Source: Nitrospira sp.
GTDB lineage: Bacteria > UBA9089 > CG2-30-40-21 > SBAY01
Length of the DNA stretch: 17,271 nucleotides
Assembly (NCBI GenBank): GCA_005239945.1
Contig: SBAY01000356.1
Location: 1-17,271 of the forward strand
Direction: 5' to 3'
The translations under genes were made by a program, and so were the position numbers. The notes under the pieces were generated by a model, which was not told the origin of the DNA, searched no databases, and worked only from the letters and a program-made list of their open reading frames with translations. Position 1 is the first letter of the stretch. Each line of letters opens with the position of its first letter. Below, piece after piece: positions 6,694 to 14,946 of this stretch.

Positions 6694-7938
6694 ATGAATA
6701 AAGAAAAGGCAATAGCAACCTGTAATTCTATAATGTTAATTGGCCTGGTCATTTATGCCCTGTGTGCCACTACCTCGACCTCAGGAATAAGTGTTGGGGT
6801 AGCCTTAGCTTTTTTAGGCTGGATAACCAGAATGATATTGACTAACAGATTTGAAATAAAAGGTATAGCCCTGAATTTGCCCATATTTGTTTTTTTAGGA
6901 ATGCTTGTTCTCTCCGCACTAACTTCTTCAATACCAATCCTTCAAAGCCTTGATAAAGTTCGCTCCCTGGGGGAAAAGGTATTGCTTTATTATTTGGTGA
7001 TTAATGGGATAAGAGATGAACAGTATATTAAGTGGCTGTTGGTTTGTTTAATAGGAAGCTTATGCTTGCTTGCTGGTTATGAAGCAGGTCAGGTAATCTG
7101 GAATCCTATGCCGGAAAAATATTCAGCTATGATAGCCAATAAAACACTTGGTGGTTGCTTAGGTATGGTTATCCCTTTAGTAATTTCTTTGACGTTCTTT
7201 ACTTTTTCATCATGGAAGATAAAGGGTGGTTTGATTGTTTCGCTGGCAATAATGATTATCTGTCTGAACCTTAACTCAAGCCGAGGAGCATGGTTAGGGG
7301 ATATTTGCGCCTTGATCTTCTTAGGCTTATTTATGAATAGAAAGATACTTTTGGGATTGGGGGTAGTTATCATAATATCTCTATGCCTCTTGCCAAAACA
7401 GCAAATGTATCGGGTAGTAAATATGGTTAATCCCCAGTACACGGCAAATTTGGAAAGGATATATCTGTGGAATAGTGCATTGTCGATGATAAAAGAGCAT
7501 CCTTTTTTAGGACATGGACCAGGAAGCTTTCAGTCTCTTTATCCGAAATATGCCCCTGATGTGCCAGAGGAAACTAAAAAGAAGTTCTATCCGCCTTATA
7601 CCGTTGGGCATGCCCATAATATCTTTTTGCATCTATCAGCAGAAGCAGGGATTTTTGCCCTTTTAGCCATTAGCTGGCTGTTTATGGCCATTTTTAGATG
7701 GGGATGGAGTGTGCTTAAACATACAGAAACGCAATGGTCAAGGATTTTAGTGTTAGGTCTGTTGGCCTGCCTGATCGATTTTGCAGTTCATGGGATGGTA
7801 GATTATACCCTGGCTGGTAAGACAGGGTATTTGTTTTGGTTCTACTTAGGATTGGTAAGTTGGATAGGCAGGCAAAATTCAAAAAAAATGTTGCGAAATG
7901 GAGATGATCTGGAGGAACATTTGTCACCCGAAAGATAA
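6694..7938 (+). CDS. O-antigen ligase/polymerase-like membrane protein (Wzy_C)
   Basis: A 414-aa polytopic inner-membrane protein with about ten or more hydrophobic segments, of the WaaL/Wzy superfamily that transfers undecaprenyl-PP-linked glycan to an acceptor. Family marks are NSSRGAWLG (194-202), the large periplasmic loop with WNSALSMIKEHPFLGHGPGSF (259-279), and HAHNIFLHLSAEAG (306-319) leading into the next membrane helix. In an ABC-exporter locus a ligase role is more likely than a polymerase, but sequence alone does not separate them. AAGGAAGG at 6681-6688 precedes ATG 6694. The last eight residues (EEHLSPER) and the stop are read from gmd-derived DNA in another frame, so the authentic C-terminus has been replaced. 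Confidence 0.88.
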   Translation: MNKEKAIATCNSIMLIGLVIYALCATTSTSGISVGVALAFLGWITRMILTNRFEIKGIALNLPIFVFLGMLVLSALTSSIPILQSLDKVRSLGEKVLLYYLVINGIRDEQYIKWLLVCLIGSLCLLAGYEAGQVIWNPMPEKYSAMIANKTLGGCLGMVIPLVISLTFFTFSSWKIKGGLIVSLAIMIICLNLNSSRGAWLGDICALIFLGLFMNRKILLGLGVVIIISLCLLPKQQMYRVVNMVNPQYTANLERIYLWNSALSMIKEHPFLGHGPGSFQSLYPKYAPDVPEETKKKFYPPYTVGHAHNIFLHLSAEAGIFALLAISWLFMAIFRWGWSVLKHTETQWSRILVLGLLACLIDFAVHGMVDYTLAGKTGYLFWFYLGLVSWIGRQNSKKMLRNGDDLEEHLSPER

Positions 7939-8480
7939 CCGGGGCACTGGCAAATATTCTTACTGGCAAACAGAAGAAATTATACCTTGGGAATCTTGAT
8001 GCCAAAAGAGATTGGGGGTTTGCTCCTGAGTATGTAGAATGTCAGTGGTTAATACTTCAGCAGGATGAATCAGGGGATTATGTGATTGGCACAGGTGAAA
8101 GTCATTCGGTGAGGGAGTTTGTAAAGGTTGCCTTTGAATATGCAGGCGTTGAAATAGAGTGGCAGGGCCAAGGCATAGGTGAAAAAGGGATTGTCCGTTC
8201 GCTGGACTCAGATATGTCTTCCCCTTTAAAGGTTGGAGATGTTCTCGTTGAGATTGACCCCCGTTATTTCCGTCCAACAGAGATAGATTATCTATTGGCA
8301 GATGCATCCCTGACCAAAAAGAAGCTCAACTGGTCTCCAAAGGTAACATTTAATGAGCTTGTCAGAATAATGGTGGATGCAGATATGGAATTAGCAGGTT
8401 TAAGGCCAATTGGGGACGGACAAAAGATTCTTAATGCTAAAGGGATAAATTGGACAGAAAACAAGATGACAGTAAAATAA
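7911..8480 (+). pseudogene. gmd: 5'-truncated GDP-mannose 4,6-dehydratase
   Basis: Translated from 7911, the sequence runs GGTFVTRKITGALAN, then LYLGNLDAKRDWGFAPEYVE, VIGTGESHSVREF and EIDPRYFRPTEIDYLL. These are characteristic blocks of the C-terminal half of Gmd, the SDR enzyme converting GDP-D-mannose to GDP-4-keto-6-deoxymannose. The N-terminal half with the NAD(P)-binding glycines and the Tyr-x3-Lys active site is absent, and the frame is blocked upstream by TGA 7905-7907. The fragment starts inside the end of the O-antigen ligase gene. The first possible internal start (GTG 8082) would give only 132 aa without cofactor site. It is almost certainly non-functional, although its remaining frame is otherwise undamaged, suggesting a recent deletion. 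Confidence 0.88.
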
Positions 8481-8503
8481 GGTGCGTAAAGTGTCGATGA
8501 AGG

Positions 8504-8551
8504 GATAATAAACAAGTAGTAGTTACTGGTGGTGCAGGGCTGCCATATTAA
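8504..8551 (+). pseudogene. N-terminal scrap of an NAD-dependent epimerase (probably GDP-fucose synthase)
   Basis: In frame from 8504 the DNA encodes DNKQVVVTGGAGLPY then TAA. VVVTGGAG is the first strand and glycine-rich loop (TGGAGFxG) of extended SDR sugar-nucleotide epimerases, and gmd is very often followed by fcl. The match stops exactly at the glycine loop, where about 300 codons are missing. The start is also damaged: ATG 8497 is out of frame by one base (ATGAAG followed by an apparent extra G). Assignment to fcl rests on position after gmd rather than on diagnostic residues. Confidence 0.6.
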
Positions 8552-8569
8552 GTGGAGAAAAATTTAAAG

Positions 8570-9337
8570 ATGAACAGAAGTTTTCAACATTATATCGATT
8601 TAATAATCGTTTTGACTCAGAAGGAGATAAAGGTTCGGTATAAGAGTACTATCTTTGGCTATCTCTGGTCCATAGGACATCCACTTGTCTTTGCCTTTGT
8701 CTTTTTTGTGGCTTTTAAGGTCGTCATGAGGATACAGATGGAAGACTATGTCATCTTCCTTATTGCAGGGCTATTTCCCTGGCAATGGTTTGCTAATTCA
8801 ATTAACGCTTCACCTATGACATTTTTAGGGAATGTATCCATAATAAAAAAGGTTAATTTTCCAAGGAACATAATACCTTTCACAATGGTGTTTCAGGATA
8901 TGATACATTTTGTGCTTTCTATACCTGTGATAGTTCTTTTTATGCTTATCTATCATAAGTCTTTGAGTCTTTCATGGCTTTACGGCATACCAATTTTATT
9001 AACTTTACAGTTCCTTATGACTTATGGGGGATCTCTTATTGTTTCATCAATAAATCTCTTTTTTAGAGATCTTGAGAGACTAACCGGGTTATTAATAACA
9101 CTCCTTTTTTACTTTACCCCGATTATCTATTCTGAGGCGATGATACCAGATAGATATAAATTCCTTGTAAATCTGAATCCAGTGGCTCCTTTGATAATGA
9201 ACTGGAGAAACCTTTTTCTAAACGGTCAATTAGAGAGTATACCTTTAATGGTTTGTATTTGTTATAGTATTTTTACCTTTGTGATAGGTTATCTGGTATA
9301 CAAAGGACTTTCATGGAAGTTTGCAGAGGTATTATGA
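8570..9337 (+). CDS. wzm: ABC-2 polysaccharide export permease (Wzm-like)
   Basis: An integral membrane subunit of a polysaccharide/O-antigen ABC exporter (ABC2_membrane family), 255 aa from ATG 8570, the usual length. The N-terminal amphipathic coupling segment is LTQKEIKVRYKSTIFGYLW, typical of Wzm/TagG/KpsM proteins, followed by six hydrophobic segments. FLIAGLFPWQWFANSI and NLFFRDLERL are further family blocks. GGAG at 8554-8557 lies 12 nt before ATG 8570; GTG 8552 is an in-frame alternative but has no ribosome site. The stop overlaps the ATPase start in ATGA (9334-9337), so the two subunits are translationally coupled. First gene of the distal operon, immediately after the gmd/epimerase remnants. 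Confidence 0.9.
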   Translation: MNRSFQHYIDLIIVLTQKEIKVRYKSTIFGYLWSIGHPLVFAFVFFVAFKVVMRIQMEDYVIFLIAGLFPWQWFANSINASPMTFLGNVSIIKKVNFPRNIIPFTMVFQDMIHFVLSIPVIVLFMLIYHKSLSLSWLYGIPILLTLQFLMTYGGSLIVSSINLFFRDLERLTGLLITLLFYFTPIIYSEAMIPDRYKFLVNLNPVAPLIMNWRNLFLNGQLESIPLMVCICYSIFTFVIGYLVYKGLSWKFAEVL

Positions 9338-10116
9338 ACGAGCCAGTGATTATTTTTAATAATGTGAGCAAAAGTTATCCTCTATATCATCATCTTACAG
9401 GTGGGCTTAAGAATTTTCTTTTCCATCTTTCAAAGGGGATAAGACAGATGAAGGGTTCAAGATTTGAGGCTTTAAGAGATATATCCTTTGAGGTCTATAA
9501 AGGTGAAACCTTTGGGATAATTGGCAGAAACGGTGCTGGTAAAAGCACCACCTTAGGGCTTATTGCAGGTGTATTAAAGCCATCCAGTGGTAAGATTGTT
9601 ATAAAGAGGCGGGTTTCACCCCTTCTTGAACTTGGTGCCGGTTTTCATCCGGAGTTTACAGGAAGGGAAAATATTATGCTTAATGGAGTGTTCCTTGGTT
9701 TAACGAGGAGAGAGGTTTTGAAGAAGATGGATGAGATAATCGAATTCTCTGAGCTTGGCGACTTCATAACCCAACCTATCCGTGTATATTCAAGTGGAAT
9801 GTTGGCCAGGCTTGGGTTTTCCATAGTCGCACATCTTGACCCTGAAATTTTATTAATTGATGAGGTATTAGCAGTAGGGGATAATGAATTTCAAAAGAAA
9901 TGCCTTGATAAAATGATGGGGTTTAAAAAAGGTGGGGTAACTATGGTCTTTGTATCCCACTCAATGGAAGATGTAAAAAAGATATGCGATAGGGTGATGT
10001 GGTTTGAGGAACATAAAATAAAAATGGTAGGAGAACCTGAAGTTGTTGTGAGAGGTTATATAGACAGAAACGGGTTTGAAAAGGTTAAAAAAGATAGTCT
10101 TGGAAAGATAAAATGA
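9334..10116 (+). CDS. wzt: Polysaccharide export ABC transporter ATP-binding protein (Wzt-like)
   Basis: The nucleotide-binding subunit that powers flipping of undecaprenyl-linked polysaccharide. It is 260 aa from ATG 9334. Walker A is GRNGAGKST (64-72), the signature is YSSGM (152-156, the YSSGM variant characteristic of Wzt/TagH/KpsT relatives), Walker B plus D-loop is ILLIDEVLAVGD (172-183) and the switch His is H209 in FVSHS. ELGAGFHPEFTGREN (99-113) is the typical Q-loop region of this subfamily. ATG 9334 is favoured over 9313 because of AGAGG at 9325-9329 and the ATGA overlap with the permease. The protein ends soon after the NBD, so there is no C-terminal carbohydrate-binding domain as in the Wzt proteins that read a capped chain end. 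Confidence 0.92.
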   Translation: MNEPVIIFNNVSKSYPLYHHLTGGLKNFLFHLSKGIRQMKGSRFEALRDISFEVYKGETFGIIGRNGAGKSTTLGLIAGVLKPSSGKIVIKRRVSPLLELGAGFHPEFTGRENIMLNGVFLGLTRREVLKKMDEIIEFSELGDFITQPIRVYSSGMLARLGFSIVAHLDPEILLIDEVLAVGDNEFQKKCLDKMMGFKKGGVTMVFVSHSMEDVKKICDRVMWFEEHKIKMVGEPEVVVRGYIDRNGFEKVKKDSLGKIK

Positions 10117-10125
10117 GGTGTGCTT

Positions 10126-10941
10126 ATGCATCTAAAAAATATCATTAAAAGTATCCCTGTAGTATCTTCTATTCTTAAACAGATTAATGTGATGAGAAAA
10201 TCAAAGATAGTAAGAACACCAACAATACTTGAAGTAAATAATGATTCTTACCTACTAAAGGCAATCAAAACCTCCAAAATCTCTTGCTCTAATTTAAAGA
10301 GATATCCAGAAGAAGATGTGTTTTATTATCTTTTTGAAAATATGTTTAGAGGAAGCATGGAAGAGATAAAAAAAAGGCAACTATATTATTTGAAATATGT
10401 CCTGGACGCCTTTAACAAATCTGATGGGGAATTATTTCTTGATGCTGGGTGTGGCAGAGGTGAATTTTTAGAGCTCTTGAAAGAAAACAATATACCTTAC
10501 CTTGGATTGGATGCTAACGCGGTTGTAATAGAAATACTGAAAGAGAACGGTTTTAATGTTAAAAAATCGGATATTTTAGAATTTTTATCAAAAACAGAGA
10601 ATAAATTTATAGGCATTTCATCTTTTCAAGTAATAGAACACTTAAGCTTTGATTATCTTAAAAATTTTATAAAATTAGCATACGATAGAATTATTTCTAA
10701 CGGTACTATTATCCTTGAATCTGTTAATCCTCATTGTCCTCGTGCCCTTTCTAATTTCTATTTTGATGTAACCCATGTCAAACCATATCCGCCGGAGACA
10801 ATAAAATTTTTACTCGAATGGGTTGGATTTAAAGAAGTAAAGGTGATATTTTCTGTTCCTCTTAGAGACGAGGAGCAATCGGATAATTTATATATAAATT
10901 ATCAAGACTATGGTGTTATAGGAAAGAAAGAAAGTGGTTGA
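10126..10941 (+). CDS. Class I SAM methyltransferase, possible glycan chain-terminating enzyme
   Basis: A 271-aa methyltransferase. Motif I is LFLDAGCGRGEF (103-114), the strand-2 acidic is in YLGLDAN (125-131) and the post-I block is SSFQVIEHL (165-173). ESVNPHCPRALSNFYFD followed by THVKPYPPETIKFLLEWVGF is a strong match to methyltransferase domains found next to Wzm/Wzt exporters. The upstream MFRGSMEEIKKRQ helix is also typical. In some O-antigen systems such enzymes (WbdD-type) methylate the non-reducing end and stop chain growth; here there is no kinase domain, so that role is only an inference from neighbours. GAGGTG at 10115-10120 precedes ATG 10126; GTG 10120 lies within this site. 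Confidence 0.82.
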   Translation: MHLKNIIKSIPVVSSILKQINVMRKSKIVRTPTILEVNNDSYLLKAIKTSKISCSNLKRYPEEDVFYYLFENMFRGSMEEIKKRQLYYLKYVLDAFNKSDGELFLDAGCGRGEFLELLKENNIPYLGLDANAVVIEILKENGFNVKKSDILEFLSKTENKFIGISSFQVIEHLSFDYLKNFIKLAYDRIISNGTIILESVNPHCPRALSNFYFDVTHVKPYPPETIKFLLEWVGFKEVKVIFSVPLRDEEQSDNLYINYQDYGVIGKKESG

Positions 10942-10965
10942 TACAAAAGGAGTGATAAATAAAGA

Positions 10966-12102
10966 ATGAATATCATTATCAATACAATTCCACTTCTGTC
11001 CCCTCTGACAGGAGTAGGTAATTATACCTATAATATAACTAAGTCTTTACAGGAAATAGACCACCTTAATAATTATACCTATTTCTATGGATATTACTCG
11101 AAGAAACTTTTAGGTGATAATAGCCGTAAGAGATTTCACTATGTTAAAGAGATAATACGGGGAATACCCTTTTTGAGAGATATTGCTCGAGAATTTAAAA
11201 ACATCCTTAGTAACTTTTCAAACAAAGATTTTGACCTCTACTTTGAACCAAATTTTATCCCAATTAATATTAAAGCGAAACATATTGTGGCTACAGTTTG
11301 TGATTTTTCGTTTAAATTATATCCTCAGTGGCATCCCAAAGATAGAATCACCTATTTTGAAAATAAATTTTGGAAAAATATTGAGAGAGCAGATAGAATA
11401 ATAGTAATCTCTAATTTTATTTATGAAGAGGCTGTTAATCTTTTTGGTTTTTCAAAAGACAGATTAAAAGTTATTCACTGCGGATTTAACAACAATGTAT
11501 TTAACCCTTTTATCCCCCAGGGGGGGCAATCTGTTAAGAGCAAATACAATCTACCCGATAATTTTATATTGTTTGTAGGTTCTATCGAACCAAGAAAAAA
11601 TTTAGAAAATCTTATTCATGCATATATCAACTTAGATAAAGATATCCGCAACGAATTTAAGATAGTCATCGTTGGATTTAAGGGATGGGAAAATAAAGAA
11701 TTTATGAATATACTTAATAAGTATGCTGTCAGATACATAGGATATGTGTCTGAGATGGAATTGAGGGAATTGTATACCCTTGCTACATTATTTGTTTTCC
11801 CTTCCTTTTATGAGGGTTTTGGGTTACCACCTTTGGAAGCTATGGCTTGTGGATGTCCTGTGGTAGTATCCAATGTAGCAAGTCTGCCTGAGGTTTGTGG
11901 GGATGCAGCCTATTATGTTGACCCTTATAGTATAGAAAGTATCGCTGATGGGATGTATAAGGTTTTAACTGATAAAGGCTTGAGAGAGTCTTTGGTACGA
12001 AAAGGGTTGGAAAGAGTGAAATTGTTTAGTTGGGAAAGGTGTGCCAGAGAGACATTAAAGGTGTTTGACGAGGTATATAATGAAGTTAGCCATCGTTCAT
12101 GA
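10966..12102 (+). CDS. Family 4 glycosyltransferase, mannosyltransferase-like
   Basis: A 378-aa GT-B retaining enzyme. The N-domain opens MNIIINTIPLLSPLTGVGNY, with the LTGVGNYT loop typical of O-antigen mannosyltransferases. DFSFKLYPQWHP and ADRIIVISNF precede the linker IHCGFNNN. The donor domain carries FVGSIEPRKNLENLI (203-217), and PSFYEGFGLPPLEAMACGCP (279-298) has the E-x7-E pair at E283 and E291. SNVASLPEVCGDAAYYVDP completes the nucleotide-sugar site. GDP-mannose as donor is a family-based guess, consistent with the gmd remnant but not proven. AAAGGAG near 10946-10952 is 13 nt before ATG 10966. The 3' end overlaps the next gene by 23 bp. Confidence 0.88.
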   Translation: MNIIINTIPLLSPLTGVGNYTYNITKSLQEIDHLNNYTYFYGYYSKKLLGDNSRKRFHYVKEIIRGIPFLRDIAREFKNILSNFSNKDFDLYFEPNFIPINIKAKHIVATVCDFSFKLYPQWHPKDRITYFENKFWKNIERADRIIVISNFIYEEAVNLFGFSKDRLKVIHCGFNNNVFNPFIPQGGQSVKSKYNLPDNFILFVGSIEPRKNLENLIHAYINLDKDIRNEFKIVIVGFKGWENKEFMNILNKYAVRYIGYVSEMELRELYTLATLFVFPSFYEGFGLPPLEAMACGCPVVVSNVASLPEVCGDAAYYVDPYSIESIADGMYKVLTDKGLRESLVRKGLERVKLFSWERCARETLKVFDEVYNEVSHRS

Positions 12103-13186
12103 TTTTTTGAATCAATATGGGGGGGCAGAAAGAGTTGTTGAAACCCTCCATGAAGTTTTTCCTGATGCCCCAATTTATACCTCTATCTTTTTGCCCCGGA
12201 ATATGCCTGATACCTTTAAAGAAATGGATATTCGCACATCTTTTATGCAAAAATTACCATTTTTAGATAAGCATTTCAGAAAGTATTTTCTGGTTTATCC
12301 CTTAGCATTTAGAAGCTTTGACTTTTCTGGATATGATCTCATTTTATCTTCCAGCAGTGCTTATGCTAAAGGAATAAAGGTGCCCAAAGGGGTTTTACAT
12401 ATCTGTTATTGCTATACCCCGGCAAGGTTCATCTGGAGATATGACCAGTACATAGAAAAAGAAAAAGCAAGTATGATGGTGAAGAGAATAATCTCCTTTC
12501 TTACTACTTCTTTATTGAAGAAATGGGATATAACTACTTCTAAGAATGTTGATTACTTTATAGCTATTTGTGAAAACATTAAGAACAGAATTGAGATGGC
12601 TTATAATAGAGATTCGGAAGTAATATATCCGCCGGTTGAAACAAGTAAATTTTCTATCTCTGATAAGATTGAAGATTACTTTTTAGTAGTTTCAAGGTTA
12701 AATGCATATAAAAGGATAGATATTGTTATTGAAGCATTTAATAAATTAAAGATACCCTTGCGAATTATTGGGGATGGACCTCATCGTAAATATTTACAAA
12801 ACTTAGCCGGACCAAATATAGAATTTTTAGGGAAACTATCTGCGAAAGACTTGAACGAAAGCTATAATCGCTGCCAGGCTCTTATCTTTCCAGGCGAAGA
12901 AGATTTTGGGATTGTTCCTGTAGAGGCACAGGCTTGCAGGCGTCCGGTTATTGCTTATGCTGCCGGAGGGGCATTAGAAACTGTAATTGAGGGCGTAAGC
13001 GGGGTCTTCTTTAAAGAGCAGACCGTGGAGGCTTTATCTGAAGCAATAAAAAAATTTGATAGAATAAAAGATAGCCTTGCTCCTAAAAAAATAAGAGAAG
13101 AGGCAATCAGGTTTGATAAAGAAATATTTAAGAAAAAAATAAAAGCATTTATTGAAGAAAAGCATAAGGAGCAAACAAGATGCTAA
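12080..13186 (+). CDS. Family 4 glycosyltransferase, WbaZ-like
   Basis: A 368-aa GT-B enzyme of the group seen in O-antigen and mannan loci. MKLAIVHDFLNQYGGAERVV (1-20) is the hallmark N-terminus, followed by SSSSAYAKGI (90-99) and ICYCYTPARFIWRYD (108-122). SRLNAYKRIDI (205-215) and GDGPH (231-235) begin the donor domain. The E-x7-E pair is E274/E282 in PGEEDFGIVPVEAQACRRP (271-289). No membrane segment is obvious. ATG 12080 has ACGAGG at 12068-12073; TTG 12065 is in frame but lies upstream of this site. It overlaps the previous GT4 gene by 23 bp and the next gene by 7 bp (ATGCTAA), so the three are translationally linked. Confidence 0.88.
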   Translation: MKLAIVHDFLNQYGGAERVVETLHEVFPDAPIYTSIFLPRNMPDTFKEMDIRTSFMQKLPFLDKHFRKYFLVYPLAFRSFDFSGYDLILSSSSAYAKGIKVPKGVLHICYCYTPARFIWRYDQYIEKEKASMMVKRIISFLTTSLLKKWDITTSKNVDYFIAICENIKNRIEMAYNRDSEVIYPPVETSKFSISDKIEDYFLVVSRLNAYKRIDIVIEAFNKLKIPLRIIGDGPHRKYLQNLAGPNIEFLGKLSAKDLNESYNRCQALIFPGEEDFGIVPVEAQACRRPVIAYAAGGALETVIEGVSGVFFKEQTVEALSEAIKKFDRIKDSLAPKKIREEAIRFDKEIFKKKIKAFIEEKHKEQTRC

Positions 13187-14598
13187 AACAAAAAGGCAGA
13201 CAGTTGGCCGGGTTATTTTTTATTGGGGATACCGCGAGTATAATTCTATCATTCATTATAGCTTACTTTATCCGCCAGAGTCTTTCGGGAATACCCCCAT
13301 TCCACAACCCCCTTTTCCCATTTTCTACTTATATTAATCTTTTAGCCATCCTTGTCCCTATTTTTTGGGGAGCTTTCTTTTTCCTGGGCCTATACCAGCC
13401 GGTAAGAGCAGGCCAATATCTCAAGGAAACAATTAGTGTTCTAAAATCTGCTACCCTGGGAATACTCCTCTTTTTTGCTTTTTCCTTTTCTCTAAAGCTG
13501 GGGTATGTGTCTCGCAGCTTCCTCTCCTTATTCTGGCTTACTACTATCCTTCTGGTTAGTTGCATCAGGATAGGACTGAGGAATTTCCTCAGACTTTTAC
13601 GCCTGAAGGGATATAATTATCGAACTGTGCTTGTAGTTGGGTGCGGAGAGATGGCAAAAAAGGTAAGCGATACATTAAAGAATCACCCGGAGCTGGGGTT
13701 TCGGATTCTCGGGTTTATTGATGAGGATGCACCTGGCGGAACTTCGCGAAAGGTAGAAAGCATGGGCAAGATAGACGAGCTTCCGGAGATCTTACACAAC
13801 CATGTGGTTGATGAAGTGGTCTTTGCTGTGCCCCTTGAGGTGTGTAACAAGATGACTGATAGTATTAGGTTGTGTGAAATAGAGGGGGTTAAGGTACGAA
13901 TAGTGGCTGATTTGTTCGAACGGACTCTTGCTCGGGCAAAAGCTGACGATTTAGATGGGACACCTCTCATAAGTTTAGAGACAGGTCCTGCTCAAGAAAT
14001 GGCTTTAGTCATAAAAAGGGGGATGGACATAGTTATCTCATTGCTTGCCATTATGTTATTAACCCCTTTGTTTGTGCTAATTGCCGTTCTGATAAAGATT
14101 GATTCCCCTGGCAGTATCTTTTTCGCCCAGGAGCGAGTAGGGCAAAACGGAAGGCGGATCAAGCTATTGAAATTTCGCTCTATGCAGAAAAATGCGGAAC
14201 AGATGCGGGAGAAACTTCAGGAGCTTAGTGAGGTAAGCGGGCCTGTGTTTAAGATGAAGAAAGACCCCCGGGTAACTAAGATTGGCCAGTTTTTAAGAAA
14301 GTACTCTTTAGATGAACTACCTCAACTCATCAATGTCTTGAAGGGCGAAATGAGTCTGGTTGGCCCACGACCTCCCTTGCCTGCTGAAGTAACTCAATAT
14401 AAAAACTGGCAGAGAAGAAGGCTCTCTATGAAACCCGGAATTACCTGTATCTGGCAGGTAAACGGCAGAAGTAATGTGCCTTTTGAAAAATGGATGGAAA
14501 TGGACTTGGAGTATATTGATAATTGGTCATTGGGTCTAGATATAAAAATTCTTTTAAAGACTATACCAGTTGTTTTAACTGGGAAAGGTTCATATTAA
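13180..14598 (+). CDS. Undecaprenyl-phosphate sugar-1-phosphate transferase (initiating PGT)
   Basis: A 472-aa polyprenyl glycosylphosphotransferase that starts glycan synthesis by moving a sugar-1-phosphate from its nucleotide carrier to undecaprenyl phosphate in the inner membrane. The N-terminal third has four hydrophobic helices (about 10-32, 50-72, 90-106, 113-130). A CoA_binding_3-type Rossmann domain with VLVVGCGEMA (150-159) and LGFIDED (177-183) follows. The catalytic bac_transf domain starts at KRGMDI (279-284) with a re-entrant hydrophobic segment. It shows FFAQERVG, KFRSM (331-335), the catalytic DE in SLDELPQLINVL (376-387), EMSLVGPRPPLP and MKPGITCIWQVNGR. It matches WbaP/WcaJ-type full-length enzymes; sugar specificity is not readable. 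AAGGAG at 13166-13171 precedes ATG 13180. Last gene of the operon. Confidence 0.93.
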   Translation: MLKQKGRQLAGLFFIGDTASIILSFIIAYFIRQSLSGIPPFHNPLFPFSTYINLLAILVPIFWGAFFFLGLYQPVRAGQYLKETISVLKSATLGILLFFAFSFSLKLGYVSRSFLSLFWLTTILLVSCIRIGLRNFLRLLRLKGYNYRTVLVVGCGEMAKKVSDTLKNHPELGFRILGFIDEDAPGGTSRKVESMGKIDELPEILHNHVVDEVVFAVPLEVCNKMTDSIRLCEIEGVKVRIVADLFERTLARAKADDLDGTPLISLETGPAQEMALVIKRGMDIVISLLAIMLLTPLFVLIAVLIKIDSPGSIFFAQERVGQNGRRIKLLKFRSMQKNAEQMREKLQELSEVSGPVFKMKKDPRVTKIGQFLRKYSLDELPQLINVLKGEMSLVGPRPPLPAEVTQYKNWQRRRLSMKPGITCIWQVNGRSNVPFEKWMEMDLEYIDNWSLGLDIKILLKTIPVVLTGKGSY

Positions 14599-14686
14599 TC
14601 TGGATTGGAGACTATAATGATACCTGCCCAATAGTACTCAAATAGACTACAGTCTACCTTCTCATCCTCTCAAGTTCATCTTTCCA

Positions 14687-14705
14687 CCGTTCACTGAGTG
14701 GTTAC
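14687..14705. mobile_element. Solitary GTTAC-type element end (truncated)
   Basis: The sequence ccgttcactgagtggttac ends in GTTAC directly before the start of the 14706 repeat. On the reverse strand it begins GTAACCACTCAGTGAACGG, resembling the ends of elements A and B. No partner left end and no copy of gagctaat (the expected 8-bp duplication) is visible between 14599 and 14686, so this would be a decayed or truncated element. The adjoining stretch 14640-14680 holds the small palindrome agactacagtct and weak 7-nt words. Apart from these, 14599-14686 holds no gene or recognisable site. Confidence 0.4.
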
Positions 14706-14730
14706 GAGCTAATCTTTGCAAGAAAAAAAG
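14706..14730. repeat. Left half of the 52-bp repeat interrupted by element B
   Basis: It is identical over 25 bp to 1724-1748 and ends with the 8-mer aaaaaaag (14723-14730). The continuation of the repeat resumes at 14947 after element B. Confidence 0.9.
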
Positions 14731-14946
14731 GTAACTATTTACCCAGGTGAAGTGTAACAAAGGGGAAAAGGGGAAATGGAGGAAAAATGGGAAAAAAGAA
14801 AGATTGTTGAGGATAGAGAAAGAAATGGAGAAAATTATAATAAACTTCTCCCTCTTCCCTAATTCTCCTTAAATTATTTGTTTTTTCCTTTTCCCATCTT
14901 TTCCATTTTCCCTTACTTACACTACTTCAGATGGCTAAAGTGTTAC
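14731..14946. mobile_element. MITE-like element B with GTAAC/GTTAC ends, inserted in a known empty site
   Basis: A 216-bp ORF-less element that begins GTAACTATTTACCCAGGTGA and ends GTGTTAC. The reverse complement of the right end reads GTAACACTTTAGCCATCTGA, a clear imperfect inverted repeat. The 8-mer aaaaaaag flanks it directly on both sides (14723-14730 and 14947-14954). Comparison with 1724-1775 shows the same flanks joined without the element and with a single 8-mer. The interior is a long imperfect hairpin of purine-rich 7-nt words (aaagggg, gaaatgg, atgggaa) against pyrimidine words (cttttcc, catcttt, tccattt). It sits between two convergent genes, so the hairpin could also stop transcription from either side. 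Confidence 0.88.

Noticed and set aside
13152..13337. 61-codon open frame overlapping the start of the sugar transferase
   Set aside because: It is an out-of-frame shadow of the junction between two strongly supported genes.
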